From NCBI GenBank assembly GCA_002085445.1, contig NBMI01000025.1, positions 1 through 64,000 on the forward strand: a stretch of DNA of 64,000 nucleotides, in the 5' to 3' direction. Both the position numbers and the translations under genes were made by a program. This DNA is from Candidatus Parabeggiatoa sp. nov. 2 (GTDB lineage: Bacteria; Pseudomonadota; Gammaproteobacteria; Beggiatoales; Beggiatoaceae). Shown in pieces: positions 56,368 to 64,000 of this stretch; within the stretch, counting starts at the first letter, position 1, and each line of letters begins with the position of its first letter. The notes below the pieces were generated by a model. It did not search any database. It had not been told where the DNA came from and saw only the letters and a program-made list of their open reading frames with translations.

Positions 56368-57275
56368 AAAGGTTTGGACGAAAACCCGCCTCTGCTTTCC
56401 GTCAAAAACGGGAAGGCATTGTATCATATCTATAAATAAAAATTGTTGCACATCGAGTTACTATTTTAGCAGTGCCTCGTCCAACTTTAATTAACTTATT
56501 GATTTATAAATATTTTATGAGTAGCGGATATTTTTTAGACTGTCATTTCTTTAAGCGGGAGAAATATGAGCCTCAATGACTTAAATAAATTTTCCACAGT
56601 CAGTGATTTAAATAAATTGTCCGGCTCAGTCCCGGACATTTTTTTTCTTGTCATTTCTTTAGGTGAGAGAAATCTTTTAGTTTCAACGTTTTAAGATTTA
56701 GAGCGAAATGAGACATGACAAAAAAATCAATCACTTAAAAATTTGTCCGGTACCAAGATTGTCCGGTACCAAGTTTGAATATTAAAAACGGGTTTATGGC
56801 CCCCAAATCAGTGCCAATAGCCATACAAAATTTAGGGTGAAAATGAGTCTACTTGATGATCAGGTTGTGCGCCCAAACTATAACTACAAGGATTGTTTAT
56901 AAAAACGGATTTCTTTGCTAATGAAAGAGAATGTACGATTTTTGTCCGGTACAAAGTTTGACTATTAAAAACGAGTTTATGGCCCCCAAATCAGTGCCAA
57001 TAGCCATACAAAATTTAGGGTCAAAATGAGTCTACTCGATGTTCATGTTGTGCGCTCAAATGCCCAAGGATTGTTATAAAAACGGATTTCTTTGCTAATG
57101 AAAGAGAATGTACGAATTTTGTCCGGTACAAAGTTTGACTATTAAAAACGGGTTATGGCCCCCAAATCGGTGCCAATAGCCATACAAAATTTAGGGTCAA
57201 AATGAGTCTATTCGATGATCAGGTTTTTTCGTGCGCTCAAACGCCCAAGGATTGTTTATAAAAAAGGATTTTTTG
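56368..57275. repeat. Long direct-repeat block, copy A (non-coding)
   Basis: From GGTTTGGACGAAAACC (56371) through TTGTTGCACATCGAG, a region with AATTGTCCGG motifs, to tandem units starting GTCCGGTAC at 56761, 56944 and 57121 (periods 183 and 177). Each unit contains TTTATGGCCCCCAAATC, GTGCCAATAGCCATACAAAA and a CAAGG-type segment. The first ~500 bases plus two units recur at 60016-60715. No gene is seen. Confidence 0.9.
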
Positions 57276-57495
57276 GTGTTGGGAAATCGCAGTGAACGAA
57301 TTCGTTTGCGATGAATTCAAATCGCCATTAATTAGCTATTGGGTTGTCATTGTTGTATTTTAAATAAGTTGACTGACGTTATTTTCTGCTCGTTTCGATA
57401 ATCCCTTATTATATACAATCCTTGTGCATTGTCAGACTAAAAACTTGATCATTGAGTTTTATGGAAATTTAGCTGGCTATTCATCATAAGAAGTC

Positions 57496-59091
57496 TCATG
57501 TTTTTCCCGTCTGCACGAACAGAGGATGCACGGTGACACCCCTTTTCTTATCCGTGTAATCGATTTCAAACCGTTGGCGATTTTTTTCATCAACGGCTTC
57601 AATAAATAACACTAACCAGATCGACGTTAAACCTAATTGTTGTCCATATTTCGCGGCTTGTTTCAGGGCTTCACGATACTGCTGTTGATCGGCAAAACTT
57701 TTTAATTCTAATCCAAATAACTGCCCGGCATGACGTATTAATAAATCAATTGAGCCGTTACCGGTTGGAAATTCGGGCTGAACTTGTGCTTTATAATTGC
57801 GGAGAAAACGTGTGAGATAGAGATAGAGATGAAAGACGGCTTCATACACACGTAAATCTTCCCGACGACGTGGCGCATCTTTCAACACCTGCGCCTGATT
57901 GGCTTGTAAATACTGTTCATACCGCTGCAATAGCCTTGGTATGTTTAAGCCGTTTTTGGTAATTGTGTCGGATAAATCTTCAAATGGATCGTATAACCTG
58001 TCCAGTTCATGAAACAGTTCTCTGGCAAAATAATTGAACAATTGCTTTTGTATGTATGGGCAAGAAAACTTCACATAATTTTCTCGCAAGCTGACTTGTT
58101 CTACCGAAATGATCCCATTCATATATAAAAAATTGATGATGGGATCATGGTAGCTAAAATCGATTTTCGTTTTGGTTTGGAACAGTTCCAACACAAACGG
58201 TTTGTAAGGTTCCTGTTTCGCCTTGCTGATGAGATTCAAAATGTTGTTATTCGCTAGCAACTTAAGCGCAACCACACCAACATCTTTCGCGTGATCTATC
58301 GTAATCGGTTTGTCGGTGGCTTGATTATATGTTTCTGTCAACAATTCCCCAAACCAACATGTTAAACCGGGTTGCCCTTGAAATTCATACCATAAGTGTT
58401 CTACAACGTCGGGTTCAATTGATTGCCCGCTTTCTTGTTGATACCAGTTGAAGAGTTCATTCACTTCATCATAAGTCAAATTGGGAATCTGCAGACTGCG
58501 TTGGACATTGAAAGGTGATCCCTTGACATTTTCCACGCCCAAGACGGCACGTACCCCGATTAAAGCCATGCCATGTAGCAGGTACTCTTTTTCAGCTGTC
58601 GGTTTGTCGGCTTGGTTTTGACGAGTATTGTAAATATGACGAAAAACACTGACTAACCCCGTGATAGCCGCATATGTGAGCGCATCAAACTCATCCAAAA
58701 TCAAAATTAAGGGCTTAGTGAGGATACCCCGTTCAAATAACCGCTCAAAATCGTCTAACGTGTCTATAGTGAGTGAGTTCTCTAAGTTCAATTGTTTGAG
58801 CAATTTCAGGGCGATCCGTTGAGCCACACGATTAACATCAGTTACCTCAGAAAGATATTGCAAACTGAGGATAATCACATCAAACTGGGTTTCTCTCTTG
58901 AGGGTTAAGGCGACTTCTCGCATTATCCAAGTTTTGCCTGTTTGACGAGGAGCCCAGACGGTGATGTAATGGCCTCCTTCATTAGGTTCTTCGCCTTTTA
59001 ATTGGGTGATGGCATTTTTGATTAATGCCTCCCTAGGTGCGTAGTAATGTAATTTGTTATTTGGAGCGCCATAAGAGGAAAATTTTCGCAT
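57496..59091 (-). CDS. AAA-like ATPase with C-terminal PD-(D/E)XK nuclease-like domain
   Basis: 531 residues. GGAG lies eight bases before the ATG. N-terminal AAA-like ATPase of the AAA_35/archaeal-ATPase kind: Walker A WAPRQTGKTWIMRE (about 46), Walker B LILILDEFDALTY (about 128), a sensor stretch MALIGVRAVLG, then a winged-helix-like region. C-terminal part shows GNGSIDLLIRHAGQLFGLEL followed by KSF, i.e. the D...ExK pattern of PD-(D/E)XK nucleases (Asp in SIDLLI, then E-L-K). From memory, ATPases of this type occur in many copies in large sulfur bacteria and cyanobacteria. Function is unproven; a nuclease tied to an ATPase suggests DNA processing, mobility or defence. It lies between two direct copies of a long non-coding block (56368-57275 and 60016-60715), which hints at a mobile or recombining unit. 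Confidence 0.75.
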   Translation of the reverse strand: MRKFSSYGAPNNKLHYYAPREALIKNAITQLKGEEPNEGGHYITVWAPRQTGKTWIMREVALTLKRETQFDVIILSLQYLSEVTDVNRVAQRIALKLLKQLNLENSLTIDTLDDFERLFERGILTKPLILILDEFDALTYAAITGLVSVFRHIYNTRQNQADKPTAEKEYLLHGMALIGVRAVLGVENVKGSPFNVQRSLQIPNLTYDEVNELFNWYQQESGQSIEPDVVEHLWYEFQGQPGLTCWFGELLTETYNQATDKPITIDHAKDVGVVALKLLANNNILNLISKAKQEPYKPFVLELFQTKTKIDFSYHDPIINFLYMNGIISVEQVSLRENYVKFSCPYIQKQLFNYFARELFHELDRLYDPFEDLSDTITKNGLNIPRLLQRYEQYLQANQAQVLKDAPRRREDLRVYEAVFHLYLYLTRFLRNYKAQVQPEFPTGNGSIDLLIRHAGQLFGLELKSFADQQQYREALKQAAKYGQQLGLTSIWLVLFIEAVDEKNRQRFEIDYTDKKRGVTVHPLFVQTGKT

Positions 59092-59182
59092 ATTTAAAAC
59101 TCCAATACCGTTATTAGTTATCTGATAGCCAGAAATTCAGGAGTCCAGTTAATAAATTCAGTCGTTGAGAATGGCTGATCAA

Positions 59183-59324
59183 TCGCCGATGACGAACTGG
59201 CCCACTAAAGGCGAGCTCTCGCCGACGACGAACTGGCCCACTAAAGGCGAGCTATCGCCGATGACGAACTGGCCCACTAAAGGCGAGCTCTCGCCGACGA
59301 CGAACTGGCCCACTAAAGGCGAGC
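59183..59324. repeat. Four tandem 36-bp repeats
   Basis: TCGCCGAYGACGAACTGGCC starts at 59183, 59219, 59255 and 59291. Each unit ends CACTAAAGGCGAGC, so neighbouring units pair as GGCGAG/CTCGCC. Copies alternate GATGACG and GACGACG, suggesting a 72-bp duplication. The plus strand stays open as a 12-residue repeat (SPMTNWPTKGEL), but there is no ribosome site and I do not call a gene. Confidence 0.88.
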
Positions 59325-59447
59325 AATTATTTTTAGCATCATTCTCAACTACTGAAACTAAGGGAGGAGCGTGAAAATAATATACCCATAGAGAAACAAA
59401 GTTTTTTTAACTTTTTCATTTTGTGTGGGTATTTTATTTAGCCATAA

Positions 59448-59900
59448 CTCCCTAAGTCGCTAAAGCGACTACTACAAACATTAGATTAAGTCGTTAAAGC
59501 GACTACTTACTACAAACTTATGGATTAAGTCACTAAAGCGACTACTACAAACATTAGTTTAAGTCGCTAAAGCGACTACTACAAACTTATAACTTATGGA
59601 TTCAGTCGCTAAAGCGACTACTACAAACTTATAACTTATGGATTCAGTCGCTAAAGCGATTACTACAAACATTAGTTTAAGTCGCTAAAGCGACTACTAC
59701 AAACTTATAACTTATGGATTCAGTCGCTAAAGCGACTACTACAAACATTAGTTTAAGTCGCTAAAGCGACTACTACAAACTTATAACTTATGGATTAAGT
59801 CGCTAAAGCGACTACTACAAACATTAGTTTAAGTCGCTAAAGCGACTACTACAAACTTATGGATTACAAAAAAGCAAGTTTAAGTCGCTAAAGCGACCGT
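59448..59900. repeat. Array of twelve AAGTCGCTAAAGCGAC units
   Basis: GTCGCTAAAGCGAC palindromes (some with one change) begin near 59455, 59487, 59527, 59562, 59605, 59647, 59681, 59723, 59757, 59800, 59834 and 59883. All but the last are followed by TACTACAAAC or a slight variant. Between them two spacers alternate, ATTAGTTTAA and TTATAACTTATGGATTCA, so the present array grew by duplicating pairs of units. Confidence 0.92.
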
Positions 59901-60015
59901 TTATTTCCTTTCATCCGTTGTACTTTCAGTATACCGCTTTCAAAAAACGCGTTACGAAGTGACTTCGTTATGCGAGATCACTTATGATGGTGTGCAGTAT
60001 AACCAGTCCAAATCT

Positions 60016-60715
60016 AAAGGTTTGGAGGAAAACCTGCCTCTACTTTCCATCAAAAACGGAGACGCATTGTATCATATCTATAAATAGAAATTGTTGCACA
60101 TCAAGTTAGTATTTTAGCAGTGCCTCGTCCAGCTTTAATTAACTTATTGATTCATAAATATTTTATGAGTACCGGACAATTTTTAGACTGTTATTTGTTT
60201 TTGGTAACAAATATGAGCGTCAATGACTTAAATAAATTTCCACAGTCAATGATTTAAATAAATTGTCCGGTTCGGTATCGGAGATTTTTTTTCTTGTCAT
60301 TTCTTTAGGCGAGAGAAATATTTTAGTTTCAACGTTTTAAGATTTAGAGCGAAATGAGGCATGACAAAAAAATCAATCAGTTAAAAATTTGTCCGGTACC
60401 AAGATTGTCCGGTACCAAGTTTGAGTATTAAAAACGGGTTTATGGCCCCCAAATTAGTGCCAATAACCATACAAAATTTATGGTCAAAATGAGTCTATTC
60501 GATGATCAGGTTTTTTCGTGCGCTCAAATGCCCAAGGATTGTATATAAAAAAGGATTTCTTTGCTAATGAAAGAGAATGTACGAATTTTGTCCAGTACAA
60601 AGTTTGAGTATTAAAAACGGGTTTATGGCCCCCAAATCAGTGCCAATAGCCATACAAATTTTAGGGTCAATATGAGTCTATATACTTGTCCAGATAAGTT
60701 TTGTCCATTCCTGAT
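60016..60715. repeat. Long direct-repeat block, copy B (non-coding)
   Basis: Same order as copy A: GGTTTGGAGGAAAACC, TTGTTGCACATCAAG, AATTGTCCGG region, then units from GTCCGGTACC at 60407 and GTCCAGTACA at 60590 (183-bp period). It is in direct orientation relative to copy A, offset about 3.65 kb, and has two units where copy A has three. Differences are scattered substitutions and small indels. Confidence 0.9.
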
Positions 60716-60963
60716 GAGTACTTTGATTGGGAAATAAACGAATAAATATTGAAAAACTTGGCTTGATTCGTTATCTTAATTCAAAGTACTTTGGTTTTAG
60801 GTACAAAAGTTATCTGGATAACTAGACTGAACACCGTCAAAGCCTTTTTGTCATGTCGTTTGAGAAATAACAGCTTTGATTGAATATGAGCCGGGATTTT
60901 GACTCTTGCCAAACTAAAGTTTGGACTCCTGTCGATTGAGCAAACCGCCGAGGTTGATTTCTT
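60716..60963. other. Intergenic region with one CCAAACTAAAGTTTGG palindrome
   Basis: A palindrome at 60909-60924 followed by ACTCC is the only recognised element. No gene. Confidence 0.6.
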
Positions 60964-62922
60964 TTAACTATCTTTTGTCGTTCCTAATTGTTCTACTATT
61001 TGAAGAAATTCTTTTAAGGTTTGTTCAAGATTATCCATGTCAAAATCTTGGGTATATTCATGCAACTTGTCAGCATAATGGGTTAAACCCGACACGTTGT
61101 ACTCCGACGCACGTTTTAGCAAAGTCTCTACGAATTCTTCAATCAGATTGGTTTCCATCATGCCACTGCTTAGTTCTTCCCATAGAGGCTTGATCTCTTT
61201 TTTCAGTTCTTCGACTAATTTTGGAAAGTGGGCTAGGTTTTCCGAGATGAGAGTGGTTTGGGTTTCAACCGGCGCGTCATCTTTTTCTGCAATCGGCACG
61301 GCTGTCTCTGTCTGCTTTAAATAGTGTGATAATTCACTGAAGAGGGCCGGCATCTTAAGCGGTTTGGATAAATAACCGTCAAAGCCGTAGGTCATTATTT
61401 TGGATTTATTGCCGAGTCCCACTGAGGCTGTTAAAGCGATAATTGGTATCTGCTGAGTGTTTGGATTATTTTTCAATTGTTGGGTGGCTTCATAGCCATC
61501 CATTACGGGCATTCTAATGTCCATTAGAATGATATCTGGGTGATATTTATCGGCAAATAATAAGGCTTTCTGCCCGTTCTCTGCTTCTACAATGTCCAAG
61601 TTAACTTGAGACAACCATTCCTTGATAAGAGTGCGGTTGGATTCAATATCATCTACAAGCAGCACTTGGGCCTTTTCAAAGGAAATATTGTTTAATTCAA
61701 AGGCGTTCTCTGGTGTCTCTGCGGGTTCGGTGGCAGAAACCGTGACATCCCGTAACGTGATTTCAAAAACGCTGCCTCGGGCTATTTGGCTTGAGACTGA
61801 AATTTGGCCGTTCATCATTTCTACCAGTCGTTTGGTGATGGTTAATCCCAAGCCAGTGCCGCCATATTTTCGGGTACTTTGACCATCCTGTTGTCGGAAC
61901 GATTCAAAAATAATTCCCAGTTGGTTTTCAGGAATACCAATGCCAGTATCGGCCACCGAGATGATTAAATCGACTTTGTTAGAAATCTCTCCCAGGGTTC
62001 CCCCCTTTGATGTTTTTTGGATTTTTTTGATTTTTGCACTTAGTTTAATGTCGCCCTTGTCAGTAAATTTGATGGCATTACCGATAAGATTGAGCAACAC
62101 TTGCCGCAAGCGGGTTTCATCCAGTCGCAGTGCCGACGGTAATTCTTTATCAATCTCGACAATAAGTTCCAAGTTTTTCTCGGCTATCTTGACGGCGAAA
62201 ATTTGTTTTAACTCATTGAAAATAGTCGAAGGATTAATCATTTCATACTGAATTTCCAGTCGCCCAGCCTCAATTTTGGACAGATCAAGTATATCATTAA
62301 TCAAAGTTAGTAGGCTTTTGCCGGCCGTTTGAATGGAGTCCAGATAACTCTTGTGTTTTTTCTCAGTAATCAATGAGGACAATAGCTCACTAAAACCGAT
62401 GACGGCATTCAGGGGGGTGCGTATTTCATGGCTCATGTTAGCCAGAAATTCGCTTTTGGCGCGATTGGCCGATTCTGCGTCTTCTTTCGCTTCTCGCAGT
62501 GCCAATAGGGTTTGTTGTAACGCTGCCTCAGCCCGTTCACGTTTAATGAGTTGTAGACGCAGTTCGTTCCTTTCTTGGCGCAATGTTTGCTCAAAAGCCG
62601 TTGACTCAGTGACATCTATTGTGGTAAGCAGCAATGAGGCATCGACATAGCCGCATAATTCAATTTGCAATTCAAAGTAGCGTTCTTGTTCATCAGCCAT
62701 CTGATGATGAATTTGAGGAATGATGAGTTGCTTAAGGGGGTTTTCAATTATTTCCTGCAATCTCTCTTCATAGCCAATGAGCATCGGAAAAACATCGGTG
62801 AGCATTTGCCCAGTTAATTCAGTTGGTGCGTCTGTTATCCACTGAGATAACGCACTATTGCTCTTTATAATCATTAACTCTTTATTAACGAGCGCATATC
62901 CAATTTCGGGAGAGTCGGACAT
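60964..62922 (-). CDS. Hybrid histidine kinase (PAS-like-HisKA-HATPase-receiver-C-terminal helical domain)
   Basis: 652 residues; AGAGGT lies about 11 bases before the ATG. Residues 1-115 look like a PAS sensor ([20 protein letters not shown]). A coiled coil leads to HisKA ([18 protein letters not shown]), HATPase_c ([31 protein letters not shown]) and a receiver ([38 protein letters not shown]). The C-terminal ~110 residues are helical and could be a degenerate Hpt-like domain, but I see no clear phospho-accepting His (YADKLHEY is the nearest). In the ATP-binding domain [14 protein letters not shown] breaks the N-to-G1 spacing and looks like a translated GGGGGAACCC-type repeat. Soluble, no membrane segment. 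Confidence 0.9.
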   Translation of the reverse strand: MSDSPEIGYALVNKELMIIKSNSALSQWITDAPTELTGQMLTDVFPMLIGYEERLQEIIENPLKQLIIPQIHHQMADEQERYFELQIELCGYVDASLLLTTIDVTESTAFEQTLRQERNELRLQLIKRERAEAALQQTLLALREAKEDAESANRAKSEFLANMSHEIRTPLNAVIGFSELLSSLITEKKHKSYLDSIQTAGKSLLTLINDILDLSKIEAGRLEIQYEMINPSTIFNELKQIFAVKIAEKNLELIVEIDKELPSALRLDETRLRQVLLNLIGNAIKFTDKGDIKLSAKIKKIQKTSKGGTLGEISNKVDLIISVADTGIGIPENQLGIIFESFRQQDGQSTRKYGGTGLGLTITKRLVEMMNGQISVSSQIARGSVFEITLRDVTVSATEPAETPENAFELNNISFEKAQVLLVDDIESNRTLIKEWLSQVNLDIVEAENGQKALLFADKYHPDIILMDIRMPVMDGYEATQQLKNNPNTQQIPIIALTASVGLGNKSKIMTYGFDGYLSKPLKMPALFSELSHYLKQTETAVPIAEKDDAPVETQTTLISENLAHFPKLVEELKKEIKPLWEELSSGMMETNLIEEFVETLLKRASEYNVSGLTHYADKLHEYTQDFDMDNLEQTLKEFLQIVEQLGTTKDS

Positions 62923-63019
62923 TGGGAATGTACCTCTAATTTTGTGAAAGTTAGGACATTATAGAATATTTTATAAAGGATATTCCATTGATGGATTATA
63001 TTTTTCCGCGCAGAAGGAA

Positions 63020-63120
63020 GTTGCTAAAGCAACTACTACAAACGTTGGAAGTTGCTAAAGCAACTACTACAAACGTTGGAAGTTGCTAAAGCAACTACTA
63101 CAAACGTTGGAAGTTGCTAA
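63020..63120. repeat. 31-bp tandem GTTGCTAAAGCAAC repeats at a gene end
   Basis: GTTGCTAAAGCAACTACTAC followed by AAACGTTGGAA begins at 63020, 63051 and 63082, with a partial fourth at 63113 that breaks off in GTTGCTAA exactly where unique coding sequence resumes. The array supplies the C-terminus and the stop of the kinase gene on the minus strand. Confidence 0.92.
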
Positions 63121-64000
63121 GTCATCACTGGCGGCTGGTAAGGTGAAGTAAAATAAGCTGCCTTGATTCTGGGTGCTTTCTACACCGACTTGCCCTCCCA
63201 ATTTTTCGGCAATTTGTTGTACAATTGATAAACCTAAACCATGTCCTTCTATGCCTTTTTGATGCAAACGAGTAAACGGTGTAAATAATTGTGCTTGTTC
63301 TTCGGCCGTGAGCCCTTTTCCATTGTCTCGTACCCAAAAACGTCTCATGTCAGAAGGTAGATTATCAGCGCCCAGTTCTAATTGAGGTGGTTGTCCACCG
63401 TATTTGAGGCCATTACTAATATAATTAATCCATATTTCTTCAACCCAAGGGCTATAACCTTGCACCGTCGGCCAAGTTTCTGGTTGAACAATTTGGGCTT
63501 GGTATTCTTTGAGCATATAGACGAGGCGTTGCTCTACTACCTTGGTAACAATACGGGACATATCTAATGAGAACATTTCCAGTTGTCCCGTTCTCGATAC
63601 GCCTGCCAATAAGAGCAGGGCATCAATAATATTAATCGCTTGTTGGCCGTTTTGTTGTATCAACTGGAATCTTTCTATCCACTTGGTAGGTAGCGGGGGC
63701 TCGGTAGGCATGGTTTCAATCAGTACCTCAATCAAACCGATAATCCCGCCCAACGGGTTTTTTAAGTCGTGGGCTACCGTGTGGGCAAACGCATCTAGTT
63801 CGAGGTTGCGCTGTTCAAGTTCATTCGTGCGCTCTTGCAATTGGAAAGTACGCTCTTGCAATTGTTCATTTTGCAACTGAATTTGTTGTTGCTGTTGGCG
63901 AATTTTTAGGTGGGTATTAACTCGCGCCAATATCTCTTTATATTGAATAGGCTTAGTGATGTAATCGGCAGCGCCCAATTCCAAGCCTTTGACTTTACTG
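63067..64000 (-). CDS. Receiver-histidine kinase, N-terminus outside window
   Basis: The frame is open to the window edge and reads SKVKGLELGAADYITKPIQY, the last part of a receiver domain, so the start is upstream. It continues with a coiled coil, a HisKA-like domain (FAHTVAHDLKNPLGGIIG, His in the AHDLKNP box) and HATPase_c (WINYISNGLKYGG, DNGKGLTAEE, GHGLGLSIV). The natural end should be near SLFYFTLPAAS; after that NVCSSCFSNFQRL and the TAG stop are encoded by the 31-bp repeat array. The HDLKNP box places it with phytochrome-type kinases. The final tail adds two extra cysteines that a normal kinase of this type would not have. Confidence 0.88.
   Translation of the reverse strand, partial: SKVKGLELGAADYITKPIQYKEILARVNTHLKIRQQQQQIQLQNEQLQERTFQLQERTNELEQRNLELDAFAHTVAHDLKNPLGGIIGLIEVLIETMPTEPPLPTKWIERFQLIQQNGQQAINIIDALLLLAGVSRTGQLEMFSLDMSRIVTKVVEQRLVYMLKEYQAQIVQPETWPTVQGYSPWVEEIWINYISNGLKYGGQPPQLELGADNLPSDMRRFWVRDNGKGLTAEEQAQLFTPFTRLHQKGIEGHGLGLSIVQQIAEKLGGQVGVESTQNQGSLFYFTLPAASDDLATSNVCSSCFSNFQRL

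Noticed and set aside
59165-59374. 70-residue frame with four SPMTNWPTKGEL units
   Set aside because: Entirely made of a 36-bp tandem repeat with inverted ends; no Shine-Dalgarno and no unique coding sequence. Kept as a repeat.
59448-59900. CRISPR-like array of 14-bp palindromes with regular spacing
   Set aside because: The spacers are two recurring sequences, the repeat is a self-complementary 14-mer with a shared TACTACAAAC tail, and no cas gene is present.
1-64000. tRNA, rRNA, riboswitch or insertion-sequence transposase
   Set aside because: None was recognised on either strand by reading; a covariance-model and transposase profile search could still find divergent ones.

Overview
The window reads as a piece of chromosome from a large sulfur-oxidising gammaproteobacterium of the Beggiatoa/Thioploca/Thiomargarita type. 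This is inference from moderately AT-rich DNA, NnrS, a crowd of receiver-histidine kinase proteins, large multidomain signalling and NRPS genes, and an extreme load of short dispersed palindromic repeats. No rRNA, tRNA, phage or transposase gene and no CRISPR array was seen.

Layout. 1-3.0 kb: a translationally coupled AAA ATPase/DUF4276-like pair and an nnrS gene. Both the ATPase and nnrS have lost an internal segment and the reading frame. 3.4-13.3 kb (all minus strand): a lipoprotein resembling zinc amidohydrolases, an 884-residue exported protein of unknown function, and a 1468-residue HEAT-repeat protein fused to a membrane-tethered PgsB/CapB-like Mur ligase. Together they look like an unusual poly-amino-acid (capsule or poly-gamma-glutamate-like) locus. 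13.7-29 kb: a signalling island with five histidine kinases (one broken), a stand-alone receiver, a receiver-adenylate cyclase-receiver protein, two tiny receiver remnants, an NHL beta-propeller protein and a 5'-truncated unknown gene. 29.3-34.6 kb: a 1775-residue Ser/Thr kinase-ATPase-GAF-PP2C protein whose phosphatase end is overwritten by a 19-bp tandem repeat.

35.3-56.1 kb: two co-oriented NRPS genes, transcribed 44827-56097 first and then 35275-43791. Domain order is C-A-PCP-E / C-A-PCP / C-A-PCP, then TubC docking-C-A-PCP / Cy-A(Ox)-PCP-R. Specificity codes read by eye suggest D-Ala, an Asn-like residue, an unknown residue, Ala and Cys. The Cys module carries a cyclisation domain, a SagB-type oxidase nested in the adenylation domain and a terminal reductase, so the predicted product is a linear pentapeptide ending in a thiazole aldehyde or alcohol. 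57.5-59.1 kb: an AAA ATPase-PD-(D/E)XK protein lying between two direct copies of a 0.7-0.9 kb non-coding block. 61-64 kb: a hybrid histidine kinase and a receiver-kinase that runs off the window.

The most striking property is the repeat landscape. Dozens of short palindromes share a central CTAAAG or ATAAAT and fixed flanking tails, while their stems vary in a compensated way. These and other dispersed repeats fill almost every intergenic region. They also lie inside genes: they supply C-termini and stop codons of several kinases and are read in frame through NRPS interdomain linkers, the epimerase domain, the HEAT-ligase protein and a hybrid kinase. Several genes have kept their ends but lost their middle. 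That may be real reductive evolution or misassembly across repeats, and read mapping would decide.
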